From positions 1,136,001-1,200,000 of the forward strand of contig JAWQUS010000003.1 in the NCBI GenBank assembly GCA_036365455.1: DNA of 64,000 nucleotides, in the 5' to 3' direction. The notes below the pieces were generated by a model. It did no database searches. It was not told the DNA's origin and worked only from the letters and a program-made list of their open reading frames with translations. The translations under genes were made by a program, and so were the position numbers. Of the stretch, positions 41,975 to 52,068 are shown in pieces (within the stretch, counting starts at the first letter, position 1; each line of letters opens with the position of its first letter). This DNA is from Macrosoma leucophasiata (Eukaryota > Arthropoda > Insecta > Lepidoptera > Hedylidae).

Positions 41975-42215
41975 GGACCGGCAATGCATCTGCATTAAGA
42001 TATTAACCCCCTTATTCATAAACATACATTAGATACGTTTTAGCTATAGAATGCTTTGTCTTTGACAGTTGCATTGTCAAATGTGCAGGATAGAAAGAGA
42101 CAAAGGAGACACTAGCAACACTTCAGCTAAAAAACGTTTATGAATAAAGAGGATAGTCTTTTTTGTAGATGTCCATACACTGCAGAATTTACTTACCACG
42201 AAAGAGGAGATCACT
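41975..42215 (+). mobile_element. old family A fragment split by a family G MITE
   Basis: CCTCAGGACCGGCAATGCATC lies before 42004 and TTTTGTAGATGTCC with CACTGCAGAATTTAC after 42158. Together they make the 3' part of a diverged family A element interrupted by the MITE. Confidence 0.6.
42007..42152. mobile_element. family G palindromic MITE
   Basis: Ends CCCCCTTATTCATAAACAT and CGTTTATGAATAAAGAGG reversed. TA on both sides. The interior matches the 10.3-kb copy, with CAGTTGCATTGTCAAATG slightly longer. Confidence 0.85.
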
Positions 42216-42572
42216 ACTTAAAAAAAAATTGAAAAGATAAATATTACATGAAGTTTTTTAGTGTAGTCGTTGAGACAACCCTATATAAATGTAGTTAGTA
42301 AGAACTAAAATAAAGCATTGCGGCACCATCCCTGCGCCAAATAAAAGTTCGCAGGAAGGCGGGAATTAGACTTAACCAGAGGCGATTTTCACGGGCCGAT
42401 AGCGCGGAATAATTCTCCAGATCGGATTTACAACTTAATTAGCCTAGTAGCCTTGGTTTTAGAGGTCCGTTTATGAAATTACTAGCTTCATCCGCGTAGT
42501 GTGATGTAATATAGCCTTCCTCAATATATGGACCATCTTACACTATAATAATTTTCCAAATCGGTCCTCTAG
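42216..42572. other. unassigned stretch
   Basis: A family I-like trace (CTAGCTTCATCCGCGTAG) lies at 42482-42499. No gene. Confidence 0.4.
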
Positions 42573-42853
42573 TTTTTTTTTATGTAATAAAAATGGCAAA
42601 CAAGCATGCAGTTCACATTGATGTTAAGTAATGCATGCAGTCCACATTGATGTTAAGTGATGACTGCAGCCTATAGACACTTACACAATGACCAGAGGCT
42701 AAAATGCAGATGCGCTGTCACTCCTGAGGCATTAGGTGTTATGCCTCTGTGCCGGAAATTACAGGGCCGGAAATTACATTACCACCTGACCGGAACACGA
42801 TTGCGCTGAACACAACCATTTAGCGGCAGGTATATTAGGTAATGCGGTGGTGC
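42573..42853 (-). mobile_element. family A SINE-like element with internal duplication, head truncated
   Basis: The segment CATGCAGTYCACATTGATG with TTAAGT occurs twice in a row (about 42604-42660), a tandem duplication inside the 3' part. The element stops at GCGGTGGTGC, losing the head. Confidence 0.85.
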
Positions 42854-43117
42854 AAAAGTTCCTAGATTAGAGCGTTCAAACAACTTTTTCAGTTTTATAT
42901 TATTATTAAAGTATAGATTGTATTGAATGAATGTAGCATCATGTTTTTTACGTCATGTTAGCGGCAAACAAGTACAGAGCCCATACCACCATCTCTTATA
43001 ACAGTCTTATTGCGAGTTTATTTTGTTTTCACGAATGAAGAACGTTAACAATTTCATAACTGAATTAATTTCATTAACTTTTAACTAAGTTACTATATTA
43101 AATAAATAAATAATAAA

Positions 43118-43256
43118 TAAAATACGCTCTCACTCACAGCCATACAGTAGGTACCTATAAACCTGTGTCGTACAAATATTACAAATATTTGTCCCGGTGC
43201 GGAGGTCGAACCCGCGACCCTTCGAATCAAACGGTCATCTCACACACCGGGTCGTC
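43118..43256 (-). mobile_element. family B SINE with internal deletion
   Basis: Both ends are present (ATACGCTCTCACTCACAGCC; ACCCGCGACCCTTCGAATC) but GTCGTACAAATATTACAAAT joins them with the middle lost. The A-box region is also shortened. Confidence 0.8.
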
Positions 43257-43958
43257 ACACTATATTCACTTGAAAAAACTAAAATAATAACACCTGAGAG
43301 CACTAGGTGACGCTCTAAAGTGTTAAGTCTGCTAAGTCGCGACCTACAAACCAGCTATGCGTAGACGTGTGTAGCGCGTATATCAACGTAGCACACGTAG
43401 CATCCATATGCTACGGTGATTGAAACCTACGGTGTTAAAAAAAATAACATCACCTACGTATTCGCCGAAGAGGTAGGTAGAGGCAAACATCCATGACTCG
43501 ACAGTTACGTTTTTTTTATCATTTAATATGTGGTGATGCTAATGTGTAATGTAATTTAATTTATTTAGTCGTTATTTATTTTTTATTTAATTCGGATCAT
43601 TTACAGTTTTATTTGTTAGTAAAACTCAGTTCGAGATAGTAATTACAGAAAATTATTCAAATTAAACAGATTTAAAATTATCCGGCATATTATCAAACTA
43701 AATGGGTGGTAATGTGAATTTTCCGATAAAATACACAATTTCAATTTATCTCCGAGCCGTGGTTGGACCTAGGAACCTCAGGGCAGCAGTACAACAGGTA
43801 CCGCCCGTGTACGAAGTCGCTGGAAAAGCTAGTGTAAACATAGATACATTGAACATTTCTCCACCGGCTTCTCGTTCAAGTCAACACGCAAGAACCACTC
43901 AACCGATTACATGTTTTTATTTATAGTTCTGCTATCTAAAGTTAACGTCTTTACATAA
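43257..43958. other. unassigned stretch
   Basis: A family C trace (CGCCGAAGAGGTAGGTAGAGG) at 43463-43483. A tRNA-like arm may lie at 43755-43805 on the minus strand but is too weak to call. Confidence 0.4.
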
Positions 43959-44112
43959 CTGTCTGTCTGTTGCCTTTTCACGTCCAAACGACTGAACCGA
44001 TTTTAATGAAATTTGGTACAGAGATAGAGTTGACTTTGAGAAAGAACATAGGCTACTTAGTTATTTATAAAACGACATCCACGCGGGCGAAGCCGCGGGC
44101 AACAGCTATTGA
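43959..44112 (-). repeat. family I interspersed repeat
   Basis: On the minus strand it starts TAGCTGTTGCCCGCGGCTTC and CGCCCGCGTGGATGTCG, and includes CCAAATTTCATTAAAATCGG and a GACAGACAG end. Confidence 0.7.
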
Positions 44113-44138
44113 ATTACGAGTATAGTAACATTTGAGAA

Positions 44139-44224
44139 ACCCGGGACTTACAGCGTCACAGTAAAGACCTCATACCGGAAAATTACTGTTTCAGGTCTTT
44201 ACTGTTATGCTGTAAGTCCCGGGT
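44139..44224. repeat. near-perfect hairpin, 32-bp arms
   Basis: ACCCGGGACTTACAGC plus ACAGTAAAGACCT at 44139-44170 pairs with AGGTCTTTACTGT plus GCTGTAAGTCCCGGGT at 44193-44224. The right arm continues into GGGTTCGATCTCCG, which looks like a tRNA B box, so the palindrome may be a fold-back of a tRNA-derived SINE. Confidence 0.85.
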
Positions 44225-44283
44225 TCGATCTCCGTGTCGGGGAGTTATTGCTATTGACATTTTGCGAAATATTTCCGTGGCTG

Positions 44284-44447
44284 ACGACCTGGTTGGTCCA
44301 GCGGTGTGCGACGACCGCTTGATTTGAAGGGTTGCGGGTTGGATTCCCGGACCGAGACAAATATTAGTATGGCGTACAGATATTTGTTTCAGGTCCACGA
44401 CAAAGGTTCATACCCAGGCTGTGAGTATAAGCGTATTTTATTAATTG
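44284..44447 (+). mobile_element. family B tRNA-derived SINE, diverged
   Basis: GACCTGGTTGGTCCAGCGGTG, TTGAAGGGTTGCGGGTTGG, ACAAATATTAGTATGG, GGCTGTGAGTATAAGCG. The B box is mutated. Confidence 0.75.
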
Positions 44448-44629
44448 CATTTTTACATGGGACTATGACCTGGCGAATTGGATGTTTGCAAAAATGTATT
44501 CAACCATTTCGGGGAATATAAGAGTGAAGTTGCGTGTACATGTACATGACTATAGATAAACAAACAGTAGATAAGCGAAAAAAAATTAATTAGGTATACA
44601 ACGCCGAGGCCCGCTAGTTTCAAATATAA

Positions 44630-45266
44630 TCGTAACTTCACGCCTGTAATCCCCAAAGGGGTATGTGTATCCCCATGCATTCAAGCATACATGCAAACAC
44701 CCACGATTCGCCGGTTACGTTTTGGCCCATGTAACAGGTGGCGAACCTGTTGACATCTCCGGGCACATTACCAAACTTCGAGGTACTGGGAAATTTCCAG
44801 AAAATGGAAAAATCCTAATAGAACCAGAGATAAAGGTCTTTACACCATTATCTCTGATAATCCCTTACCCGGGAATCGAATCCAGGACCTCAGCGTAGTA
44901 GTAGTGGCCTGCTACCGCTAGGCCACCGAGGCAGTTAAAATTAATTCAAATATAAGTTAAGGTTAAAAAGCCACTACTGCTGGCCACTACTGCTACGCTG
45001 AGGTCCTGGGTTCGATTCCCGGGTAGGGGGTTATCAGAGATAATGGTGAAAAAGCCTTTATCTCTGGTTCTATTGGGATTTTTCCATTTTCTGGAAATTT
45101 CCCAGTACCTCAAAGTTTGGTAATGTGCCCGGAGATGTCAACAGGTTCGCCACCTGTTACATGTGCCAAAACGTAACCGGCGAATCGTGGGTGTTTGCAT
45201 GTATGCTTGAATGCATGCATTTACCTCTGCCTACCCCTTCGGGAATTACAGGCGTGAAGTTACGTT
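44630..45266. mobile_element. inverted pair of family C SINEs
   Basis: A full minus-strand copy (44630-44934) faces a plus-strand copy (about 44974-45266) that lacks only the first part of the head. The two are very alike over about 285 bp, with a spacer of about 40 bp, so the region can form a long hairpin as DNA or RNA. Confidence 0.88.
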
Positions 45267-45584
45267 TTACGTTTTTTACGTTAAAAAGCCACCAGCCCGT
45301 AGAAGAAACTAACGATAGTTAGCTAATGTATAGAATGACCGCTAAAATTAAGTTATGAGCTCTTACGTGTGAAAGGCCGAACCGCGCTTAAATGTTATTT
45401 ATGATAATTCAAAAATAATGTTCCAATCGTGCATCAGAATGAAAAGAGGCTATTACGGCAGCTATTTGTTTGTACAATATATCAAAACGAATAAATCGTC
45501 AGCATTCGTATAGTTTACGACAAGTACATAGAAATGTCTTAGATATATTTTTATTTTTCGTAATAACATATGCGAGTAATTTAA
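45267..45584. other. unassigned stretch
   Basis: No repeat or coding segment recognised. Confidence 0.4.
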
Positions 45585-45800
45585 AAAATAAAGAAATAGT
45601 GGAGAGAAATTTGATTTTGGGCTTTCAGATTCGAACCTGGGACCTCCGATAACTAGTCCAGACGATTTACCACTAAGCATGTGTTGGGAGCTTGCTTTGT
45701 GGAAAATCAGCTGGACTGGTCATCCTGAGGTCACAAGTACAATCCCTGCCCACAGTCAAACTTTTCTTTCCATTTTGCCTTAAATTTCTACATTCACTTT
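45585..45800. mobile_element. inverted pair of family E tRNA-derived SINEs
   Basis: A minus-strand copy (about 45595-45680: GAGAAATTTGATTTTGGGC, CAGATTCGAACCTGGGACC) is followed at once by a plus-strand copy (about 45694-45785: GCTGGACTGGTCATCCTGAGG, AGTCAAACTTTTCTTTCC). Heads face each other across about 15 bp. Confidence 0.7.
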
Positions 45801-46208
45801 CTTCGAGGCGTGAAACTGGCAGACATTTGAGAAATCTCAGCAATAAATTCGTGTCCAAACAGCCAGACAGCCTACTAATCTCGTACACAGAAAAAAGGTA
45901 ACGAAACTACATTAACCCCTAAAGCTTACGCAAATAAAGAATTTCAATTTAAAATCACAAAACACAATAGCGTTCACTTCAACACTTTCCCAATCAATCC
46001 TGTCATGCCACAACACTGGCCGCAATTAAAAAACATGAATGGAGAATATATTCCATTTTCAAATCTACATTTGCTGTTTGAAAAAGGTCCGATCGCATGT
46101 AACAGCGAGGCGCGCTGCGAGACGGGCAGCCTGCGGGAGCTACCCACGCATCTGACGCGCCCGCCGCGTCCTCACAAAAACACGACGTCGTAAAAAAACT
46201 ATATCATG
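45801..46208. other. unassigned stretch
   Basis: No known family; a GC-richer patch at about 46105-46170. Confidence 0.4.
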
Positions 46209-46498
46209 TTTTTTTTTATTTTGTTTGAAAAGTGACAAACAAGCATACAGTTCACATTGATGTTAAGTGATGACTGCAGCCTATAGACACCCACACAATG
46301 ACCAGAGGTAAAAATGCAGATGCGTCACCACTCCTGAGGCCTAAGGTGTAATGCCTCTGTGCCGGAAATTACAGGGCCGTACATTACCACCTGACCGGAA
46401 CACGACAGTGCTGAACACTACCATTTAGCGGCAAGTATATTAGGTAATGCGGTGGTGACTACGCCCGCGAGCTCCGTCACTGGAGCTCTACCACCAGT
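46209..46498 (-). mobile_element. family A SINE-like element, full length
   Basis: Complete from poly(T) at 46209 to GAGCTCTACCACCAGT at 46498, with few changes. Confidence 0.9.
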
Positions 46499-46970
46499 AA
46501 AAACCCGAAAATGTAATTATTTTCGATATAAGACATCGTCGGCTTAATAATCTAACCTGCTAACTGTAACTGGAATAAGAACAGTCAAAGATGAAATTAA
46601 ATACTTCGCGACGTCGGACAGAGACCGAATTAGTTGCCACCCAAATAAACTAGCCGCACATTTAATGAATAATTCAATATTTAAACGACTGAAAAGAAAG
46701 TGCCCTCTAGATCTATTAAGAGGAACAAACAATAATGTATAATATACTTAATTAACAAATAAGGGCACACGTCGCTGGACTGATCGCCCTCCATGACAAC
46801 TACTAATTCATAACCGTTTGCTGAATGTTCCATACAGAACAGATTGTAATAAAGATATAAGTAAATCTAAAAAAAAATAAACTAACACAAATTATCTTTT
46901 ATTGACATGCTTAAATTTGAAAACAAGATTTCGACGTCATTTTAGGGTTCAGTACACCTCGAGAAGGGAA
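46499..46970. other. unassigned stretch
   Basis: GACGTCGGACAGAGACCGAATTAG and CTGATCGCCCTCCATGAC look like decayed LINE sequence but no domain is certain. Confidence 0.35.
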
Positions 46971-47024
46971 AACCGGTCAAGTGCGTGTCGGAACACGCGC
47001 ATTGTAGGGTTCTGTTTTTTCAAG
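46971..47024 (+). repeat. family H head fragment
   Basis: AACCGGTCAAGTGCGTGTCGG, CACGCGCATTGTAGGGTTC. The Penelope-like composite is inserted directly beside it. Confidence 0.6.
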
Positions 47025-47036
47025 TAGATTATATAA
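47025..47036. repeat. target-site duplication, left
   Basis: TAGATTATATAA, matched exactly at 52261-52272. The first four bases of the right copy could also belong to the element (the internal copy reads TTAGAACG), so the true duplication is 8-12 bp. Confidence 0.8.
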
Positions 47037-47100
47037 TTGAAATAAAACTATTTTTACGGATTTATCTCGCGTATATTAAACTAAAATGATTTTTAAAATC

Positions 47101-47142
47101 AACCCGACGTTTCGGTCGCTTTTCAGCTTCCGTGGTCCCGGG
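47101..47142 (-). ncRNA. hammerhead-like motif in pseudo-LTR, inverted copy
   Basis: The minus strand reads GGGACCACGGAAGCTGAAAA, then GCGACCGAAACGTCGGG. See the copy at 49492 for the comparison with hammerhead ribozymes. Confidence 0.45.
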
Positions 47143-47188
47143 CAGACTGAGGTGACATTTGTCTGACAGAAGTTTGAAAAATTATATG

Positions 47189-48312
47189 TAGCTACCTCCA
47201 TCGATTTCGTAAACGCCTTGCGTAGCGTTCAGGATTAACACAATAATTACTTATGGTATCTTGAGGTCTTGCAGACTGCTGCGGCTGGGATTTAATCTTG
47301 CTAAGTATGGGATCCCATGATGTTGATAATCGCCATCCATCTTCTCTATTGAAATTTGGGTGTTTTTTAATTTCAATAGCCTCGCGTACCATTCGTGGAA
47401 TGGGTTTGTGTTCTCTAGCGAGTATTTGAATTTTATCAAACCGGATGTAATGGTTTGGCTTATCCGCTATGTGTTCACAGACTGCAGACCTCCCTGTTCT
47501 TCGGTTTTTGACATCAGCAATGTGCTCTTTAACGCGGGTGGATACAGCTCTCTTCGTTTGACCAATATATGAGAGTCCACAATCACAATCTAATTTATAA
47601 ATGCCAGAATTTTGTAATGGAATATTACTTTTAATGGGTCTTAAATACTGATGAATCTTTTTATATGGTTTGAAAACTGTTTTAATGGAATTCTTTTTTA
47701 AAATGTTGCTGATTTTATCTGTGACACCCTTAACGTAAGGTAGTATGGCTGGTTGTCGTTCTACTGTAGGTGGTTTCACGCGGCCTCTGTGACGGACGGG
47801 TGGTACATGGAGCTTGTTGTTATGTAGCACCTGGCGTAGGTGCTTCAGCTCCCCCTGAAGATGGTGGTCGTCACAGATGCCTCGTGCTCTCTGAAATAGA
47901 GATGAGCCAACGGCAGATAAATGTGCCGGGTGATGGTGTGATTCACCATTAAGGTACCTATCAGTATGGGTAGACTTCCTAAACACAGTGTGACTGAGTG
48001 TGTTATTGGTTTTTCTAATTAATAAAGTATCTAAGAAGGCTAATTTATTGTCCTGTTCCAATTCCATAGTGAATTTGATTTTATGGTGTATGGAATTGAG
48101 ATGTGAAAGAAAAACAGAAACATTATTGCTATCCAATATGGTGAATGTGTCATCTACATATCGTTTATAAATGCGAGGTGTTATGGTTGTAGTGCTCAGG
48201 GCTCTCTCCTCAAAGTCCTCCATGAATATATCGGCGACTATGGGAGAGACTGGGGAGCCCATGGCAACTCCGTCTATTTGTAGGTAGAATTCCCCATTCC
48301 ACATTAGATAGC
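47189..48312 (-). pseudogene. Penelope-like reverse transcriptase, 5'-truncated inverted copy
   Basis: An open frame of 370 codons from 48304 corresponds to residues 455-824 of the complete protein. It keeps the reverse transcriptase motifs from GVAMGSPVSP through YVDD and the full GIY-YIG domain, but lacks the N-terminal region and motif A. The ATG at its start is an internal methionine (MWNGEF), not a natural start. No stop or frameshift has accumulated. The protein could not reverse transcribe alone, though the endonuclease region is intact. Confidence 0.9.
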
Positions 48313-48313
48313 T

Positions 48314-49439
48314 ATCTGGCTATCTAATGTGGAATGGGGAATTCTACCTACAAATAGACGGAGTTGCCATGGGCTCCCCAGTCTCTCCCATAGTCGCCGA
48401 TATATTCATGGAGGACTTTGAGGAGAGAGCCCTGAGCACTACAACCATAACACCTCGCATTTATAAACGATATGTAGATGACACATTCACCATATTGGAT
48501 AGCAATAATGTTTCTGTTTTTCTTTCACATCTCAATTCCATACACCATAAAATCAAATTCACTATGGAATTGGAACAGGACAATAAATTAGCCTTCTTAG
48601 ATACTTTATTAATTAGAAAAACCAATAACACACTCAGTCACACTGTGTTTAGGAAGTCTACCCATACTGATAGGTACCTTAATGGTGAATCACACCATCA
48701 CCCGGCACATTTATCTGCCGTTGGCTCATCTCTATTTCAGAGAGCACGAGGCATCTGTGACGACCACCATCTTCAGGGGGAGCTGAAGCACCTACGCCAG
48801 GTGCTACATAACAACAAGCTCCATGTACCACCCGTCCGTCACAGAGGCCGCGTGAAACCACCTACAGTAGAACGACAACCAGCCATACTACCTTACGTTA
48901 AGGGTGTCACAGATAAAATCAGCAACATTTTAAAAAAGAATTCCATTAAAACAGTTTTCAAACCATATAAAAAGATTCATCAGTATTTAAGACCCATTAA
49001 AAGTAATATTCCATTACAAAATTCTGGCATTTATAAATTAGATTGTGATTGTGGACTCTCATATATTGGTCAAACGAAGAGAGCTGTATCCACCCGCGTT
49101 AAAGAGCACATTGCTGATGTCAAAAACCGAAGAACAGGGAGGTCTGCAGTCTGTGAACACATAGCGGATAAGCCAAACCATTACATCCGGTTTGATAAAA
49201 TTCAAATACTCGCTAGAGAACACAAACCCATTCCACGAATGGTACGCGAGGCTATTGAAATTAAAAAACACCCAAATTTCAATAGAGAAGATGGATGGCG
49301 ATTATCAACATCATGGGATCCCATACTTAGCAAGATTAAATCCCAGCCGCAGCAGTCTGCAAGACCTCAAGATACCATAAGTAATTATTGTGTTAATCCT
49401 GAACGCTACGCAAGGCGTTTACGAAATCGATGGAGGTAG
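48314..49439 (+). pseudogene. Penelope-like reverse transcriptase, 5'-truncated direct copy
   Basis: The same 370 codons as the inverted copy, starting at the internal methionine at 48327 and ending TGG AGG TAG at 49439. It is followed by the untranslated tail that leads into the start codon of the complete copy at 49594, so this truncated copy supplies the upstream sequence, and probably the promoter, of the complete one. Its truncation point (48314) and that of the inverted copy fall within about 7 bp of the same element position. Confidence 0.92.
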
Positions 49440-49593
49440 CTACATATAATTTTTCAAACTTCTGTCAGACAAATGTCACCTCAGTCTGCCCGGGACCACG
49501 GAAGCTGAAAAGCGACCGAAACGTCGGGTTGATTTTAAAAATCATTTTAGTTTAATATACGCGAGATAAATCCGTAAAAATAGTTTTATTTCA
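49440..49593 (+). promoter_or_regulatory. pseudo-LTR non-coding part upstream of the complete ORF
   Basis: The 154 bp between the stop of the truncated copy and the start of the complete ORF contain the hammerhead-like motif and then an AT-rich segment (TTTAGTTTAATATACGCGAG). In Penelope elements this junction region is expected to hold the promoter. The same sequence follows the complete copy at 52069-52222. Confidence 0.6.
49492..49532 (+). ncRNA. hammerhead-like ribozyme motif (probably degenerate)
   Basis: GGGACCACGGAAGCTGAAAA is followed by GCGACCGAAACGTCGGG. Penelope-like elements are known to carry minimal type I hammerhead ribozymes with a CTGANGA box, a short stem II, GAAAC and a GTC cleavage site. 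Here the box is CTGAAAA, so the conserved catalytic G appears changed to A, and stem II is very short. The GAAAC-GTC half is intact. I infer a ribozyme-derived motif with doubtful activity. Confidence 0.5.
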
Positions 49594-52068
49594 ATGAGTG
49601 TAGCTCGCGAAAACCTAAGAACATATCATGTTAGAACGTACGGAACGTTAACTGCAAAATATATCCGGCGGTTGGAGAAACTGAAGAACAGGCGCTCACG
49701 GTTGTTGGCGGGCCTGACGTTTTTGAAGAGATGCAGAGACAACAACCTGATACCAGTATGTGTGCGCATTGCTCCAAAAAAAGACATCAAAAAGAGCAAC
49801 ATCATCCTCCGCCAAGCAAGTACTAAATTATTATGTCAGCTAATTCAACAAAACCGTTCGGAAATCGCACATACAGAACACGACATCAGTGAAGTCTCTA
49901 AAACCCTCGAAAATACATTAAAAATAGAAGATTGGCAAAATTGTAACGAACAAACCGACTTACGCGCAAAATTTACATTAAATAACTGCAAAATTAAACA
50001 AATAAGTAAATACGAAAAATTAGAAAAACAGTCGGTTACGGGTCAAAAACATTCAAATCTGAACACACCCATAGACAACGACAAGTCATCCGTCAATGTC
50101 AACGTCAAAGCAGTTGTCAATCTATCAAAACAAACTTTGGATGATTCGACTATTGGGGTGCTGGAAAAGGGTTTAAACTTTGCACCAGCTCCATCGAGGA
50201 TACCGTACGAAGAGATTATCAGTTACGTCGAGGACTGCGTCATTAGGAATCAAGTTCCAAAGGAGACAGCCGAGGAAATCCGACAGGACGTATCGTCTAC
50301 GTTACGACACTGCCGGCCACCAAAACCTAATCTGTCTCGTGAAGAACTCCGCTCACTGACGACGTTGAGACGATCAGAAGACATCATCGTCCTCCGTGCT
50401 GATAAAGGAAACGCTACGGTTGTGATGGACACGTCAGACTACAATGATAAAATCTTATCGCTGTTATCGGATGAAAGCACATATAAAAAGGTAAACAAAG
50501 ACCCCACCTCTAGTATATTAAAAAAGACTACCGATTTACTGCATAAATATTCATATTCATTGGATCTTGACGTACCAAAACTTTTACCTGCTTGTCCAAA
50601 GCCACCCAAACTGTATGGGCTCCCTAAAATACATAAGACTGGCGCTCCCCTTCGTCCCATAGTTAGTCAAATTGACACTCCAACTTACAAATTGGCAAAA
50701 CATGTGGCACAGATACTTTCACCACTGCGGGGACAAACTAGAGCGTATGTCAAAGACTCGTACAGTTTCATTGCTGAAGTCAAACATCTACAACTATCAG
50801 CAAATGAAACAATGGTCAGCTTCGATGTTGAATCCTTATTTACATGTTTACCGGTTAAGGATTGTGTCGAGATTGTTAAAAGAAAGCTAATTGCTCACAA
50901 TATGCCCCGTCAATATGCAGAACTACTTGAATGGTGCCTGACATCTGGCTATCTAATGTGGAATGGGGAATTCTACCTACAAATAGACGGAGTTGCCATG
51001 GGCTCCCCAGTCTCTCCCATAGTCGCCGATATATTCATGGAGGACTTTGAGGAGAGAGCCCTGAGCACTACAACCATAACACCTCGCATTTATAAACGAT
51101 ATGTAGATGACACATTCACCATATTGGATAGCAATAATGTTTCTGTTTTTCTTTCACATCTCAATTCCATACACCATAAAATCAAATTCACTATGGAATT
51201 GGAACAGGACAATAAATTAGCCTTCTTAGATACTTTATTAATTAGAAAAACCAATAACACACTCAGTCACACTGTGTTTAGGAAGTCTACCCATACTGAT
51301 AGGTACCTTAATGGTGAATCACACCATCACCCGGCACATTTATCTGCCGTTGGCTCATCTCTATTTCAGAGAGCACGAGGCATCTGTGACGACCACCATC
51401 TTCAGGGGGAGCTGAAGCACCTACGCCAGGTGCTACATAACAACAAGCTCCATGTACCACCCGTCCGTCACAGAGGCCGCGTGAAACCACCTACAGTAGA
51501 ACGACAACCAGCCATACTACCTTACGTTAAGGGTGTCACAGATAAAATCAGCAACATTTTAAAAAAGAATTCCATTAAAACAGTTTTCAAACCATATAAA
51601 AAGATTCATCAGTATTTAAGACCCATTAAAAGTAATATTCCATTACAAAATTCTGGCATTTATAAATTAGATTGTGATTGTGGACTCTCATATATTGGTC
51701 AAACGAAGAGAGCTGTATCCACCCGCGTTAAAGAGCACATTGCTGATGTCAAAAACCGAAGAACAGGGAGGTCTGCAGTCTGTGAACACATAGCGGATAA
51801 GCCAAACCATTACATCCGGTTTGATAAAATTCAAATACTCGCTAGAGAACACAAACCCATTCCACGAATGGTACGCGAGGCTATTGAAATTAAAAAACAC
51901 CCAAATTTCAATAGAGAAGATGGATGGCGATTATCAACATCATGGGATCCCATACTTAGCAAGATTAAATCCCAGCCGCAGCAGTCTGCAAGACCTCAAG
52001 ATACCATAAGTAATTATTGTGTTAATCCTGAACGCTACGCAAGGCGTTTACGAAATCGATGGAGGTAG
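49594..52068 (+). CDS. Penelope-like element polyprotein: reverse transcriptase with GIY-YIG endonuclease
   Basis: The 824-residue product copies element RNA into DNA and nicks the target, allowing retrotransposition. After a basic, coiled N-terminal region (residues 1-250) come the signatures of the Penelope-type reverse transcriptase: LPKIHK at 343-348, motif A FDVESLF at 410-416, motif B GVAMGSPVSP at 466-475, catalytic YVDD at 503-506, and a D-like block KFTMELEQDNKLAFLD about 25 residues later. The C-terminal endonuclease has GIY at 688-690, YIG at 700-702, an arginine in STRVKEH and a likely catalytic glutamate near 762. Two cysteines between GIY and YIG (694, 696) with histidines at 715 and 732 form the zinc-type CCHH arrangement known in endonuclease-bearing Penelope elements. 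The length is typical and there is no stop or shift, so the copy may be active. The start codon at 49594 lies within the repeated pseudo-LTR and precedes a conserved-looking N-terminus. No intron is evident. Confidence 0.95.
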   Translation: MSVARENLRTYHVRTYGTLTAKYIRRLEKLKNRRSRLLAGLTFLKRCRDNNLIPVCVRIAPKKDIKKSNIILRQASTKLLCQLIQQNRSEIAHTEHDISEVSKTLENTLKIEDWQNCNEQTDLRAKFTLNNCKIKQISKYEKLEKQSVTGQKHSNLNTPIDNDKSSVNVNVKAVVNLSKQTLDDSTIGVLEKGLNFAPAPSRIPYEEIISYVEDCVIRNQVPKETAEEIRQDVSSTLRHCRPPKPNLSREELRSLTTLRRSEDIIVLRADKGNATVVMDTSDYNDKILSLLSDESTYKKVNKDPTSSILKKTTDLLHKYSYSLDLDVPKLLPACPKPPKLYGLPKIHKTGAPLRPIVSQIDTPTYKLAKHVAQILSPLRGQTRAYVKDSYSFIAEVKHLQLSANETMVSFDVESLFTCLPVKDCVEIVKRKLIAHNMPRQYAELLEWCLTSGYLMWNGEFYLQIDGVAMGSPVSPIVADIFMEDFEERALSTTTITPRIYKRYVDDTFTILDSNNVSVFLSHLNSIHHKIKFTMELEQDNKLAFLDTLLIRKTNNTLSHTVFRKSTHTDRYLNGESHHHPAHLSAVGSSLFQRARGICDDHHLQGELKHLRQVLHNNKLHVPPVRHRGRVKPPTVERQPAILPYVKGVTDKISNILKKNSIKTVFKPYKKIHQYLRPIKSNIPLQNSGIYKLDCDCGLSYIGQTKRAVSTRVKEHIADVKNRRTGRSAVCEHIADKPNHYIRFDKIQILAREHKPIPRMVREAIEIKKHPNFNREDGWRLSTSWDPILSKIKSQPQQSARPQDTISNYCVNPERYARRLRNRWR

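Noticed and set aside
46544..46870. A possible exon or LINE fragment with CCCTCTAGATCTATTAAGAGG
   Set aside because: No frame longer than 62 codons and no recognised domain; left as unassigned.
47770..51900. Three sets of identical 60-, 62- and 70-codon frames in other frames of the Penelope-like copies
   Set aside because: They overlap the reverse transcriptase and endonuclease coding sequence and repeat only because that sequence is repeated.
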